From the NCBI GenBank assembly GCA_944387065.1, contig CALXDM010000011.1, positions 1 to 54,043 on the forward strand: 54,043 nt of DNA. The letters run 5' to 3'. Positions 18,916-27,368 of the stretch are shown in pieces. The stretch comes from an uncultured Oscillospiraceae bacterium (GTDB lineage Bacteria; Bacillota; Clostridia; Oscillospirales; Oscillospiraceae). Below the pieces are notes generated by a model. The model made no database searches. It saw only the letters and a program-made list of their open reading frames with translations, and was not told the DNA's origin. Positions within the stretch are counted from its first letter, which is position 1. Each line of letters starts with the position of its first letter. The position numbers were made by a program, and so were the translations under genes.

Positions 18916-19134
18916 ATGCGAAAATTCAAGATACCAGAGGGCACAAGCGAGCCGAAAAGCGCAACCAAAAGCATCCGCTTCCCCAATCAGGTCATCCACT
19001 CCGTGGAGGACGCCATCCGCGGCACCAACTGCACATTTTCCGCCTTTGTGGTGGAGGCGGTCCGGGTCGCGCTGGATAACCTTCAAGATGGAGCAGACCC
19101 CACAGGCTGGCCCCCCGTCTACGGTAGAAAGTGA
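18916..19134 (+). CDS. small ribbon-helix-helix-like protein
   Basis: 72 residues. The pattern SATKSIRFPNQVIHSVEDAIRG then TFSAFVVEAVRVALDNL fits a ribbon-helix-helix (Arc/CopG-like) fold: one beta strand (KSIRF) followed by two helices. It resembles the YlcI/YnfO-type small proteins common in Clostridia. The start is ATG 18916, nine bases after AAGGGG; the in-frame ATG at 18907 abuts that site. Divergent from secA and upstream of the lysine transporter. No toxin partner gene is adjacent. Direct repeats in its promoter suggest self-repression. Confidence 0.75.
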   Translation: MRKFKIPEGTSEPKSATKSIRFPNQVIHSVEDAIRGTNCTFSAFVVEAVRVALDNLQDGADPTGWPPVYGRK

Positions 19135-19196
19135 CACAGCCCTTCCCTCCGCCGCCCCGTTTCCCTGCCCAAATGCCCAAACTTTGTCCCTTCCTG

Positions 19197-19226
19197 TTGA
19201 CAGGTGGGGAACAGGCGGGCTATAAT
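19197..19226 (+). promoter_or_regulatory. consensus promoter of the lysine transporter operon
   Basis: TTGACA (19197-19202), an 18-base spacer and TATAAT (19221-19226): a perfect consensus for the housekeeping sigma factor. Transcription should begin near 19233, just ahead of the riboswitch. Confidence 0.88.
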
Positions 19227-19244
19227 ACACCCAACCTGAACCAA

Positions 19245-19404
19245 TGATAGAGGCGCGGTACCGATCAGTACCCGGGAGTCATGGGCGACTGCTCCCGGCG
19301 AAAGGCCGTACCGCCGAAGGACGGGGCGCTGGTCCGGCCCCCCGCTGCCTGGGCCGCCGGGAAATACCCGGCGGACTGTCACACCCCCGTGTGAAGCGCT
19401 ATCA
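19245..19404 (+). promoter_or_regulatory. lysine riboswitch (L-box)
   Basis: The leader matches the L-box consensus in order: AGAGGCGCG right after the 5' strand of P1, then AGTA, then GCGAAAGG, then CGCCGAAGGA, then CTGGTC, and last GGACTGTCAC and GTGAAGCGC before the 3' strand. P1 is TGATAG (19245-19250) with CTATCA (19399-19404). It lies between a consensus promoter and a terminator, ahead of an amino-acid ABC transporter, so lysine should switch transcription off. Confidence 0.88.
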
Positions 19405-19434
19405 TGGCGGAGTCGCCCCCTTGGGTGGAGCATC

Positions 19435-19468
19435 GACCATGATCGCATCGGCGGTTCATGGTCTTTTT
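19435..19468 (+). terminator. riboswitch-controlled intrinsic terminator
   Basis: An 8-base stem GACCATGA (19435-19442) / TCATGGTC (19456-19463), then five Ts. The 3' strand of riboswitch P1 continues as ATCATGG (19401-19407). This is complementary to CCATGAT (19438-19444) in the terminator, so an antiterminator forms when lysine is absent. Confidence 0.85.
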
Positions 19469-19522
19469 CGTTCCCCCGGCCCTCCGCCGGGCCCCATTGA
19501 CAAAGGAAAGAGGAGAAAAAAT

Positions 19523-20464
19523 ATGAAAAGAAGAACCCTTGCCCTGCTGTTGTCCGCCGCCTTGGCCACCACCCTGTCCGCCTGCGGCGGCTCCCCTGCC
19601 GCGTCCTCTGACGTGCCCGCCGGCAGTGCCCCCGCCGTCACTATCCCCCCGGTGGAGGACCTCACCGACGTGGACACCAGCTCCATCCCCGGCCTGGAGG
19701 ATGGGGTGTTTACCGTGGGCATGGAGTGTGCCTACGCCCCCTACAACTGGATGCAGATGACCGACGCCAACGGGGCGGTGCCTATCTCCAACGTCCCCGG
19801 CTCCTACGCCAACGGCTATGACGTGATCATCGCCCAGCGCATCTGTGACGCCTACGGCTGGGAGCTGGAGATCATCTCCAGCGAGTGGGACTCCCTCACC
19901 CCCGCCGTCCAGGCCGGTACCATGGACGCCAACATCTGCGGCCAGTCCATGACCGCCCAGCGCATGGAGGAGGTGGACATGGCCGGCCCCTACTACTACG
20001 CCAACATCGTCTGCCTGACCACCCGGGACAGCCAGTACGCCTCCGCCACCTCCATCGCCGACCTGGCCGGCGGCACCTGCACCTCCCAGTCGGGCACCAT
20101 CTGGTATGACACCTGCCTGCCCCAGATCCCCGACGCGGAGATCCTCTCCCCCGCGGAGACCGCCGCGGCCATGGTCATGCAGCTTCAGACCGGCACCGTG
20201 GACTTCGTGTGCACCGACCTGCCCACCGCCATGGCCGCCGCCGCCCGGGACGACAGCCTGGTCATCTTGGACTTCTCCGGCACTGACGGGGACTTCCAGT
20301 TTGCCAGCGAGCAGGCTCGGGCGGAGAATGTGAACCAGGGCATTGCCGTGCAAAAGGGCAACACCCAGCTGCGGGACGCCATCGACGCCGTCCTGTCCAG
20401 CCTGACCCGGGAGCAGCTCAACGCCATCATGGACCAGGCCATCGCCATCCAGCCTGAGATCTGA
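19523..20464 (+). CDS. amino-acid (lysine) ABC transporter, solute-binding lipoprotein
   Basis: 313 residues. The lipoprotein signal ends in LSACGG. The body is a family 3 periplasmic-type binding protein: FTVGMECAYAPYNWM, GYDVIIAQRICDAYGWELE and later FVCTDLPTAMAAA. The ATG at 19523 follows AGGAG. The lysine riboswitch in its leader makes lysine, or a lysine-related amino acid, the likely ligand; that is inference from regulation, not from the binding pocket. It is the first gene of a three-gene import operon with permease and ATPase. Confidence 0.92.
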   Translation: MKRRTLALLLSAALATTLSACGGSPAASSDVPAGSAPAVTIPPVEDLTDVDTSSIPGLEDGVFTVGMECAYAPYNWMQMTDANGAVPISNVPGSYANGYDVIIAQRICDAYGWELEIISSEWDSLTPAVQAGTMDANICGQSMTAQRMEEVDMAGPYYYANIVCLTTRDSQYASATSIADLAGGTCTSQSGTIWYDTCLPQIPDAEILSPAETAAAMVMQLQTGTVDFVCTDLPTAMAAAARDDSLVILDFSGTDGDFQFASEQARAENVNQGIAVQKGNTQLRDAIDAVLSSLTREQLNAIMDQAIAIQPEI

Positions 20465-20525
20465 TCTCCCGCCGTCCCGGCCCCGGGGTTGGGCCGGGAC
20501 GGCCCCTCTTTGAAAGGAGCTCCCT

Positions 20526-21407
20526 ATGCAGCGCTTTCTTGACCTGCTCCAAGACATCGCCCGCCTGTGGCAGAACTACTGGCCGGGCTATCTCAACGGC
20601 ATCCGCAGCACCCTGATCCTGGCCGTGGTCGCCACCCTCATCGGCTGCATCATCGGCTTTGCCTGCGGCGTGCTCAACACCATCCCCTACACCAAGCAGG
20701 ACCGCCCCGTCAAGCGCTTCTTCCTGAAGCTGATCCGGGTGGTCGTCCGGGTGTATGTGGAGGTCTTTCGGGGCACCCCCATGGTGCTCCAGGCCGTGTT
20801 CATCTACTACGGCCTGCCCTACTTCACCTACAATGCCGTCCAGTGGCCCAGCGTGTGGGCCGCCGCCATCGTGGTGGTGTCCATCAACACAGGGGCCTAT
20901 ATGGCCGAATCGGTCCGGGGCGGCATCCTGTCCATCGACCCCGGCCAGACCGAGGGGGCCAAGGCCATCGGCATGACCCATGTACAGACCATGCTCAGCG
21001 TCATCCTGCCCCAGGCCTTCCGGAACATCCTGCCCCAGATCGGCAACAACTTCATCATCAATGTCAAGGACACCTCGGTGATGTTCGTCATCACCTTCAC
21101 CGAGTTCTTTGCCTTCCACCGGTACATCGTGGGCATCAACAATATGTACTTCCCCTCCGCCACCATCGAGATGGTCGGCTACCTCACCATGACCCTCGTC
21201 GCCTCCTTCCTGCTGCGCGCTCTGGAGCGGCGGCTGGACGGCAGCGACAGCTACGAGCTGGCCCAGGCCGATCCGCTGACCATGACCGCCGGCACCTACC
21301 GCCGACCCGACCCGGCCGGGGGCACGCTCTCCCAACCGCCTGATCCGGAGGCCCAGGATCGGATCCGGCAGCAGCGCAAGCACGGCAGGAACAGGGGGGA
21401 ACGGTAA
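20526..21407 (+). CDS. amino-acid (lysine) ABC transporter permease
   Basis: 293 residues, HisMQ/GlnP type. The N-terminal membrane segments ([22 protein letters not shown]), the [20 protein letters not shown] box and the coupling motif [22 protein letters not shown] are characteristic. The C-terminal tail of about 60 residues after the last membrane segment is Pro/Arg-rich and longer than usual. TAATG overlaps the next gene by one base. It works with the neighbouring binding protein and ATPase. Confidence 0.93.
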   Translation: MQRFLDLLQDIARLWQNYWPGYLNGIRSTLILAVVATLIGCIIGFACGVLNTIPYTKQDRPVKRFFLKLIRVVVRVYVEVFRGTPMVLQAVFIYYGLPYFTYNAVQWPSVWAAAIVVVSINTGAYMAESVRGGILSIDPGQTEGAKAIGMTHVQTMLSVILPQAFRNILPQIGNNFIINVKDTSVMFVITFTEFFAFHRYIVGINNMYFPSATIEMVGYLTMTLVASFLLRALERRLDGSDSYELAQADPLTMTAGTYRRPDPAGGTLSQPPDPEAQDRIRQQRKHGRNRGER

Positions 21408-22150
21408 TGCACAGCGACGCCATTTTGGAAGTGCGCCATCTGTCCAAGTCCTTTGGCAGCCACCAGGTCTTGCGGGATATCGACTTCACCGTGCGCCCCG
21501 GGGACGTGACGTCCATCATCGGCGCGTCCGGGTCGGGCAAGTCCACCCTGCTGCGGTGCGTCAACCTGCTGGAGGCCCCCTCCAGCGGCCAGGTGATCTT
21601 CCACGGCCAGGACATGACCGCCCCTGGAGTCAAGGCCACCCAGTACCGCTCCAAGGTGGGCATGGTGTTCCAATCCTTCAACCTGTTCCACAACATGACG
21701 GTGTTGGAAAACTGCGTGGTGGGGCAGGTGAAGGTGCTCAAGCGTCCCAAGGCCCAGGCCCGGGAAAACGCCCTGAAGTACCTGGACCAGGTGGGCATGG
21801 GCCCCTACATCCACGCCAAGCCCCGGCAGATCTCCGGCGGCCAGAAGCAGCGGGTGGCCATCGCCCGGGCCCTGGCCATGGAGCCGGAGGTGCTGCTGTT
21901 TGACGAACCCACCTCCGCCCTGGACCCCGAGATGGTGGGCGAGGTGCTGTCCGTGATGCACACCCTGGCCCAGCAGGGCATGACCATGCTGGTGGTCACC
22001 CACGAGATGGCCTTTGCCCGGGACGTGTCCAGCCATGTGGTGTTCATGGCCGACGGGGTCATCTGTGAGCAGGGGGATCCCCAGCAGGTGCTGGCCAACC
22101 CCACCCAGCAGCGCACCCGGGACTTCCTGGCCCGGTTCATGGCCCGATAA
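21407..22150 (+). CDS. amino-acid (lysine) ABC transporter ATP-binding protein
   Basis: 247 residues, GlnQ/HisP type. Walker [15 protein letters not shown]-loop [13 protein letters not shown], signature [15 protein letters not shown], Walker [15 protein letters not shown] and H-loop VVTHEM are all intact. It closes the riboswitch-led operon and is followed by a terminator. Full import system with the two genes before it. Confidence 0.94.
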   Translation: MHSDAILEVRHLSKSFGSHQVLRDIDFTVRPGDVTSIIGASGSGKSTLLRCVNLLEAPSSGQVIFHGQDMTAPGVKATQYRSKVGMVFQSFNLFHNMTVLENCVVGQVKVLKRPKAQARENALKYLDQVGMGPYIHAKPRQISGGQKQRVAIARALAMEPEVLLFDEPTSALDPEMVGEVLSVMHTLAQQGMTMLVVTHEMAFARDVSSHVVFMADGVICEQGDPQQVLANPTQQRTRDFLARFMAR

Positions 22151-22154
22151 CCAA

Positions 22155-22192
22155 AACCCCCTGGCCGCAGCCCACGCCGCCCGGGGGTTTTT
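22155..22192 (+). terminator. rho-independent terminator of the lysine transporter operon
   Basis: AACCCCC (22155-22161) pairs with GGGGGTT (22183-22189), followed by further Ts. The loop is long and GC-rich and may pair internally. Confidence 0.75.
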
Positions 22193-22193
22193 C

Positions 22194-22222
22194 TTGCCAT
22201 TTCCCAGGAAAAACGCTATACT
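22194..22222 (+). promoter_or_regulatory. promoter of the YheO/DauR-type regulator
   Basis: TTGCCA (22194-22199), a 17-base spacer and TATACT (22217-22222), directly after the terminator. Confidence 0.65.
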
Positions 22223-22256
22223 AAACCTTGACAGTTTGTTGAAAGGATGTGCCCAT

Positions 22257-22895
22257 ATGAACCGTGACCAGGCCTTTGAGTTCCTGGACCGCACCGCCCG
22301 GGGCATTGCCGAGATGTTCGGCTCCTCCTGCGAGACGCTGGTCCACGACATGGGCGTGCCCACCCACCCCATCCTGTCCATCTACAACGGCCACGTCTCC
22401 GGCCGGGAGGTGGGCTCCACCATGGACATCATGGGCATCGGCCTGGCCCTGGACGAGCAAGCCGCCACCACCGACCAGGTCAACCTGGCCGCCACCACCC
22501 CGGACGGACGCCAGGCCAAATCCTCCACCTTTCACATGATCGGGGAAGACTACAACCTGGCCCTGGGCATCAACTTTGACTACACCTCCCTGGTGTTTGC
22601 CAACCGCATCCTGGTGGACCTGATGAGCGCCCAGTCCGACCTGCAGTCCGCCCTGTGGCAGGAGGGGAGCTCCCGGCAGCTGGCCGACCTGTTCGAGCGC
22701 TGCCTGGCCAGCTTCGGCAAGCCGGCCGACGCGCTGAGCAAGTCCGAGCGCATCCGCCTGGTGGCCATGCTGGAGCAGCAAAACGCCTTCTCCTTCCGCA
22801 AGTCGGTGCCCTATGTGGCCAAGCATCTTGGGGTCTCTCGGTATACCATCTACAAGTACTTGGGGGAGATCACCTCCCAACCTGGGGAGGCATAA
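22257..22895 (+). CDS. YheO-like PAS domain / DauR-type transcriptional regulator
   Basis: 212 residues. The N-terminal part matches the YheO PAS-like ligand domain (ETLVHDM, SIYNGHVSGREVGS, FDYTSLVFANRILVDLM). The C terminus has the paired helix-turn-helix VAKHLGVSRYTIYKYL. Relatives include DauR, which represses D-arginine catabolism. AAGGA lies nine bases before the ATG. It has its own promoter and directly follows the lysine transporter, so a link to basic amino-acid metabolism is plausible but unproven. Confidence 0.85.
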   Translation: MNRDQAFEFLDRTARGIAEMFGSSCETLVHDMGVPTHPILSIYNGHVSGREVGSTMDIMGIGLALDEQAATTDQVNLAATTPDGRQAKSSTFHMIGEDYNLALGINFDYTSLVFANRILVDLMSAQSDLQSALWQEGSSRQLADLFERCLASFGKPADALSKSERIRLVAMLEQQNAFSFRKSVPYVAKHLGVSRYTIYKYLGEITSQPGEA

Positions 22896-22929
22896 CATAA
22901 TCTCCCCCCAGATTTCCCCTGTTTTCCCC

Positions 22930-22958
22930 TTGCTTTTTTCCCTATGAGCCGATACAAT
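22930..22958 (+). promoter_or_regulatory. promoter of the dipeptidase gene
   Basis: TTGCTT (22930-22935), a 17-base spacer and TACAAT (22953-22958). Confidence 0.6.
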
Positions 22959-23037
22959 AGGAACGCTTTGCTGGGCCGGGCGGGGCTCCCGCTGCCCCCA
23001 CCCGGGTCCAGATCCCTGCGCGAGGAGATGGGAAGCT

Positions 23038-24438
23038 ATGTATCAGCAACAGATCGAAGCCTATTTTGCCAATCAGGAACCCCTGCTGGTGGACGCGGTG
23101 TGCCGCCTGGTGGCCATCGACAGCGTGGAGGGCTCCCCCGCCCCCGGCGCGCCCTTTGGCCCCGGCCCCGCCGCCGCCCTGGACGAGGCGCTGCGCCTGG
23201 CCGGCGAGTGGGGGCTGACGGCGCAAAACCTGGAGGGCTATGTGGGCTGCGTGGACCTGAACGACCACCCCGACGCCCTGCACCTACTGTGCCACCTGGA
23301 TGTGGTGGCCCCGGGGGAAGGCTGGAGCGTGACCCAGCCCTTCACCCCCAAGGTGGCCGACGGCATGATCTTTGGCCGGGGGGCCGACGACGACAAGGGC
23401 CCTGCCGCCGCCTGCCTGCTGGCCATGAAGGCGGTGCAGGAACTGGGGATCCCCCTGAAGGCCAACTGCCGGCTGATCCTGGGCACCAACGAGGAGTCCG
23501 GCTCGGCGGACATCGCCTGGTACTTTGCCCGTCACCCATTTGCCCCCGCCACCTTCTCCCCCGACTCCGGCTTCCCCGTCATCAACACCGAGAAAGGGGG
23601 CTTCCAGCCGGTCTTTTCCATGTCCTGGCCGGTGCAGGAGCAGCTGCCCCGGCTGCGCTGGCTCCACGGCGGGCTGCGCATCAACATCCTGCCCGGAGAG
23701 GCCAGCGCTGCGGTGGAAGGGCTGAGCATGCACGACGTCCAGCCCTGCGCCCGGGACATCACCGCCCGCACCGGCGTCATGTTCACCTTTGCCCATGAGG
23801 GCGGCCTCACCGTCATCCGGGCCAAGGGCGAGGCCTCCCACGCCGCCTGGCCGGAGGGGGGGAACAACGCCCTCACCGGCCTGGTGGCCCTGCTGTGCGC
23901 CCTGCCCCTGGCCCCCGGCCCCTGCCGGGACGCCCTGGGGGCGCTCAACGCCCTGCTGCCCCACGGCGACTACCTGGGCCGGGCGCTGGGCATCGCCCAG
24001 TCCGAGCCGGTGGCCGGCCCCCTCACGGTGGCCTTCACCCTGCTGGAGGTGACCGACACCGGCCTGGAGGGGCGCTTTGACAGCCGCGTCCCCCTGTGCG
24101 CCACCCAGGACAACTGCCTGAAGGTGGCCCAGGCCGCCTTTGCCCGCCACGGGTTCACCTTTTCCGGCCAGCAGGACAGCCCCCACCACACCCCTGCGGA
24201 CACCCCCTTTGTCCAAACCCTGCTGCGGCGGTATGAGCAGTACACCGGCCTGAAGGGGGAGTGCCTGTCCACCGGCGGGGGCACCTATGTACGTGGCATC
24301 CCCGGCGGTGTGGCCTTCGGCTGCACCCTGCCTGGCTTTGACACACACCTCCACGGCCCCGACGAGCGGGTGCGGATCCAGGACCTGATGCTGTCGGCCA
24401 AGCTGTTCGCCCACATCATCTTGGACCTGTGCGCCTGA
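23038..24438 (+). CDS. Sapep-family Mn2+-dependent dipeptidase (M20, PepV-like)
   Basis: 466 residues, cytoplasmic. Metal-site motifs of the M20 family: HLLCHLDVVAPGEGW, then GRGADDDKGPAAACLLAMK, then the catalytic Glu in LGTNEESGS. A typical lid domain lies between about residues 180 and 390, and the last metal His sits in the C-terminal region around GFDTHLHGPDER. GGAGATGGGAAGC precedes the ATG. It has its own promoter and shares a two-way terminator with the opposite gene. Role: dipeptide breakdown, in line with pepF upstream. Confidence 0.93.
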   Translation: MYQQQIEAYFANQEPLLVDAVCRLVAIDSVEGSPAPGAPFGPGPAAALDEALRLAGEWGLTAQNLEGYVGCVDLNDHPDALHLLCHLDVVAPGEGWSVTQPFTPKVADGMIFGRGADDDKGPAAACLLAMKAVQELGIPLKANCRLILGTNEESGSADIAWYFARHPFAPATFSPDSGFPVINTEKGGFQPVFSMSWPVQEQLPRLRWLHGGLRINILPGEASAAVEGLSMHDVQPCARDITARTGVMFTFAHEGGLTVIRAKGEASHAAWPEGGNNALTGLVALLCALPLAPGPCRDALGALNALLPHGDYLGRALGIAQSEPVAGPLTVAFTLLEVTDTGLEGRFDSRVPLCATQDNCLKVAQAAFARHGFTFSGQQDSPHHTPADTPFVQTLLRRYEQYTGLKGECLSTGGGTYVRGIPGGVAFGCTLPGFDTHLHGPDERVRIQDLMLSAKLFAHIILDLCA

Positions 24439-24474
24439 CCAACTCCGGGCCCCCAGCCCACGCCCAGATAAATT

Positions 24475-24516
24475 GCCCACCCCCATGGCGGAAACCGCCA
24501 TGGGGGTGGGCTTTCT
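24475..24516. terminator. two-way terminator between converging genes
   Basis: A 17-base perfect stem (24475-24491 with 24495-24511) around an AAA loop, T-rich on the right and A/T-containing on the left. It serves the dipeptidase (+) and the 84-residue protein (-). Confidence 0.88.
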
Positions 24517-24524
24517 GTGTCCCT

Positions 24525-24779
24525 TCAGGCCTCGTCCTCCTTCCGACGGGCCTGCCCCTTCCGGATCTGGTCGCGCAGGTAATCCAGGCAGTCCAGCTTC
24601 TCCTGGCAGGCGTGCACCTGCTCCAGCAGTGCCTTGCGCTGGCCGTATAGGAGCTGGAGCTGCTCCTCCGGCGTGCACTCCCCGTAGCAGCCCAGAAACC
24701 GCTCCACAAAGCTGCCAGGGCAGCCCGCATCTCGCAGAGCCCGCTCCACCGCTTCCGGCGACAGGGGATCCTTCCACAT
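24525..24779 (-). CDS. hypothetical helical 84-residue protein
   Basis: 84 residues, soluble. The N-terminal half has LSPEAVERALRDAGCPGSFVERFLGC. The second half is a likely coiled coil (EEQLQLLYGQRKALLEQVHACQEKLDCLDYL) ending in a charged tail RKGQARRKEDEA. There are five cysteines and no metal motif that I recognise. It resembles small proteins of unknown function in Clostridia. The gene lies just downstream of the cystine-type binding protein on the same strand. Confidence 0.65.
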   Translation of the reverse strand: MWKDPLSPEAVERALRDAGCPGSFVERFLGCYGECTPEEQLQLLYGQRKALLEQVHACQEKLDCLDYLRDQIRKGQARRKEDEA

Positions 24780-24835
24780 TGCGCTCCCGCCTTTCTCCCG
24801 CCAAACCGGCGGCTGTGCCGTCCTGCTCCCCGGCC

Positions 24836-25663
24836 TTACGGAGCCTGGGAGATGTCGATGCCGAAGAACTGTTGGGACAGCTGGGACAGCTGGCCGGACT
24901 GGCTCAGCTCCTCCAAAATCTGATCCACTGCCTGGCGCAGACTGTCCGAATCCTCCCCCTTGCGGAAGGGGATGGCGATCTGCTCGCTCTGATCGGCATA
25001 GGCGGCGATCTTCAGGTTGGCCTGGGGGTGCTGGCTCATATAGAAGGCAAAGGTGCCCTCCGCGTTTAAGGTGGCGTCGATGCGACCGGCCTCCAGCAGT
25101 TCGATGGTTTGCAGCAGATCGTCCACGCCGGTGTTGGTGGCCCCATAGGACTCGGCCAAGATGGCGTAGGTGCTGGCCAGGGTGTTGGCTGTGGTCTTGC
25201 CGGCCAGGTCCTCCATGGACTGGATGTCCGTGTTGTCCCCCCGGACGATGACCGCCGTGCGGTTGTAGGCGTAGGGAGTGGAGAAGTCATACTTCTCCGC
25301 CCGCTCCTGGGTGATGCCCATGCCGTTGATGACCACGTCATAGCGCCCGGCGTCCAGCCCAGCCATCAGGCCATCCCAGCTCCCCTCCACAAAGGTGGCC
25401 TCCACCCCCAGCTCCTGGGCGATGAGCCGGCCCACCTCCACGTCGTAGCCGGTGAGCGTGTCGTCCTCGTCATGATAGCTCCAGGGGGCCCAGGTGCCCT
25501 CCAGGGCGATGACGATCTCCCCGCTGGCCTGGATGCGGGCCAGCTGATCCCCTTCGGCCTGCCCCTCTTCCCCCCCGCCGGCGCAGCCGGCCAGGGTCAG
25601 GGCGCTCCCCACCGCCGCCAGGGCCAGGGCGGTCCATCTTCTCAAACTTCTCCCGTGCTTCAT
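24836..25663 (-). CDS. amino-acid (cystine-type) ABC transporter, solute-binding lipoprotein
   Basis: 275 residues. The lipoprotein signal ends in LTLAGC. The family 3 binding fold shows in GTWAPWSYHDEDDTLTGYDVEVG, DVVINGMGITQERAEKYDFS and TANTLASTYA, a pattern closest to cystine-binding TcyA/FliY proteins. The ATG at 25663 follows GGAGGGG; a TTG at 25678 is upstream of it. Third gene of a minus-strand unit after permease and ATPase. The substrate is inferred from similarity to TcyA-like proteins and the LysR neighbour. Confidence 0.88.
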   Translation of the reverse strand: MKHGRSLRRWTALALAAVGSALTLAGCAGGGEEGQAEGDQLARIQASGEIVIALEGTWAPWSYHDEDDTLTGYDVEVGRLIAQELGVEATFVEGSWDGLMAGLDAGRYDVVINGMGITQERAEKYDFSTPYAYNRTAVIVRGDNTDIQSMEDLAGKTTANTLASTYAILAESYGATNTGVDDLLQTIELLEAGRIDATLNAEGTFAFYMSQHPQANLKIAAYADQSEQIAIPFRKGEDSDSLRQAVDQILEELSQSGQLSQLSQQFFGIDISQAP

Positions 25664-25719
25664 GTCGTTCCCCTCCAAGTATGATTGGTCGTTTGATCTC
25701 TTGCCGCTGGGAACCCGGT

Positions 25720-26460
25720 CTATCCCACCGGCTGGATGCCCCGCAGGAACGCCTGGGTGCGCCCCTGCTGGGGGTGGTCGAAGAAGGCCCGGGCCGGGCC
25801 GGCCTCCACCACCTCCCCGCCCTCCAGGAAGATCGCCTGGCTGGCCGCTTGCCGGGCAAAGCCCAGCTCGTGGGTGACCACCAGCATGGTGCGTCCCTCC
25901 TCCGCCAGCTCCCGCATCACGGCCAGCACCTCCCCCGTCCGCTCGGGGTCCAGGGCGGAGGTAGGCTCGTCAAAGTAGAGGATCTCCGGATTGGTGGCCA
26001 GCGCCCGGGCGATGGCCACCCGCTGCTGCTGCCCGCCGGACAGCTGGCTGGGGTAGTGCTCCGCCCGGTCGGCCAGCCCCACCTTGGCCAGAAGCTGACG
26101 GCCCAACGCCTGGGCCTCCCGCTTTGGCATCCGCCGGGCCACCGTTAGCCCCAGGGCGACGTTTTGCAGGGCGGTCTTGTTCCGGAACAGGTTGTAGTCC
26201 TGAAAGACAAAGGCAGTCTTGGCCCGCAGCTGAGCAATGTCCTGCTTGGACATGCGCGCCATCTGAAACCACGTCCCGTCAAAGCGCATCTCCCCCCCGT
26301 CGCTGCGCTCCAGGAAGTTCAGGCACCGCAGCAGGGTGGTCTTGCCCGAGCCGCTGCTGCCCAGGATGGCCACCACGTCCCCCCGGTTCACCCGCAGGTC
26401 GACGCCCCGGAGCACCTCCTGCCCGTCAAAGGACTTCCTCAGCCCGCGCACTTCCAGCAT
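25720..26460 (-). CDS. amino-acid (cystine-type) ABC transporter ATP-binding protein
   Basis: 246 residues. Complete GlnQ-type ATPase: Walker A GSSGSGKTTLLRC, Q-loop FQDYNLFRNKTAL, signature [15 protein letters not shown], Walker [15 protein letters not shown] and H-loop VVTHELG. It starts four bases after the permease gene stop. Partner of the permease and binding protein on either side. Confidence 0.93.
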   Translation of the reverse strand: MLEVRGLRKSFDGQEVLRGVDLRVNRGDVVAILGSSGSGKTTLLRCLNFLERSDGGEMRFDGTWFQMARMSKQDIAQLRAKTAFVFQDYNLFRNKTALQNVALGLTVARRMPKREAQALGRQLLAKVGLADRAEHYPSQLSGGQQQRVAIARALATNPEILYFDEPTSALDPERTGEVLAVMRELAEEGRTMLVVTHELGFARQAASQAIFLEGGEVVEAGPARAFFDHPQQGRTQAFLRGIQPVG

Positions 26461-26464
26461 CCCC

Positions 26465-27145
26465 TCACCTCCCCGCCGGCCCGCCGTAGCTGCCCAGCCG
26501 CCGCTCCACCACCCGCTGGAGCTTGGTCAGCACCGTGCAGAACAGCAGATAGATCAGCCCCACCTCGATGTACAGCCCCAAAAACTCCGTATTGGCTGAG
26601 GCGATGCGCCTGGTCTCCATGAACATCTCCGTCACCGTGATGTTGGAGGCCAGCGAGGTATCCTTCACCATGGCGATCAGGGAGTTGGACAGGGAGGGAA
26701 AGGCAATGCGCATGGCCTGGGGCAGCACCACGCACCGCATCACTTGCAGATAACTCATCCCCACGCACCGCCCCGCCTCCATCTGTCCGGGAGGGACCGC
26801 CTCCAGGGCGGCCCGCACCGTCTCGGCGCAGTAGGCTCCCTCGTTGAGGGAAAAGACGATGATGGCCGCCGGGATGGGCTCCAGCAGGATGCCCAGGTCG
26901 GGCAAGCCGTAGAACACCACGAACAGCTGCACCAGCAGTGGGGTGCCCCGGGCCACCCAGATGTAGAACCGGGCCACATGGCGCAGCACAGGCACCTTGG
27001 CAAACTGCACCATGGCGGTGAGTACCGCGATGACCATGGCGAAGAAAAAGGACACCGCGGTCAGGGGGATGGTCACCGCCAGCCCCGGCAGCAGGATCTG
27101 CCAGAAGGACTCCAGCAAAATACCCAGTAGTCGCTCGCTGATCAT
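26465..27145 (-). CDS. amino-acid (cystine-type) ABC transporter permease
   Basis: 226 residues with about five membrane segments. The box WVARGTPLLVQLFVVFYGLP and FSLNEGAYCAETVRAALEAV followed by GQMEAGRCVGMSYLQVM is typical of TcyB/TcyL cystine permeases. First gene of the unit; a LysR gene is transcribed the other way from the shared upstream region. Confidence 0.92.
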   Translation of the reverse strand: MISERLLGILLESFWQILLPGLAVTIPLTAVSFFFAMVIAVLTAMVQFAKVPVLRHVARFYIWVARGTPLLVQLFVVFYGLPDLGILLEPIPAAIIVFSLNEGAYCAETVRAALEAVPPGQMEAGRCVGMSYLQVMRCVVLPQAMRIAFPSLSNSLIAMVKDTSLASNITVTEMFMETRRIASANTEFLGLYIEVGLIYLLFCTVLTKLQRVVERRLGSYGGPAGR

Positions 27146-27207
27146 GTCTCCCCCTTCCGCCGCTCCGGCCCGCCAGGGGCCGGAGTGGTCTGTTCCGTCC
27201 GCTGCAC

Positions 27208-27236
27208 ATTATAGCCCCTCGCCCACCAAATATCAA
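27208..27236 (-). promoter_or_regulatory. promoter of the cystine-type transporter operon
   Basis: Minus strand: TTGATA (27231-27236), a 17-base spacer and TATAAT (27208-27213). A good core promoter with its -35 touching the palindrome at 27237-27253. Confidence 0.75.
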
Positions 27237-27253
27237 ATATCTATATTGGATAT
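27237..27253. promoter_or_regulatory. probable LysR-type binding site
   Basis: A palindrome ATATC-N7-GATAT containing T-N11-A, directly upstream of the transporter -35 and between the divergent lysR and transporter genes. This is the usual place for a LysR activator site. Confidence 0.6.
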
Positions 27254-27368
27254 ATTTTTATGCTTAAAAGGCATGATTTTCTCCACCCAGCCCCTGGCGG
27301 CAATTGACAGCACCGGGGGCCAGGTGATATGCTGTTGCCCAGAACACAGAAGTGGGGAGGGGTCTGGC

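Noticed and set aside
18536..19134. Toxin-antitoxin module built on the small RHH protein near secA
   Set aside because: No second small gene lies next to it on the same strand; the neighbours are secA and the riboswitch leader.
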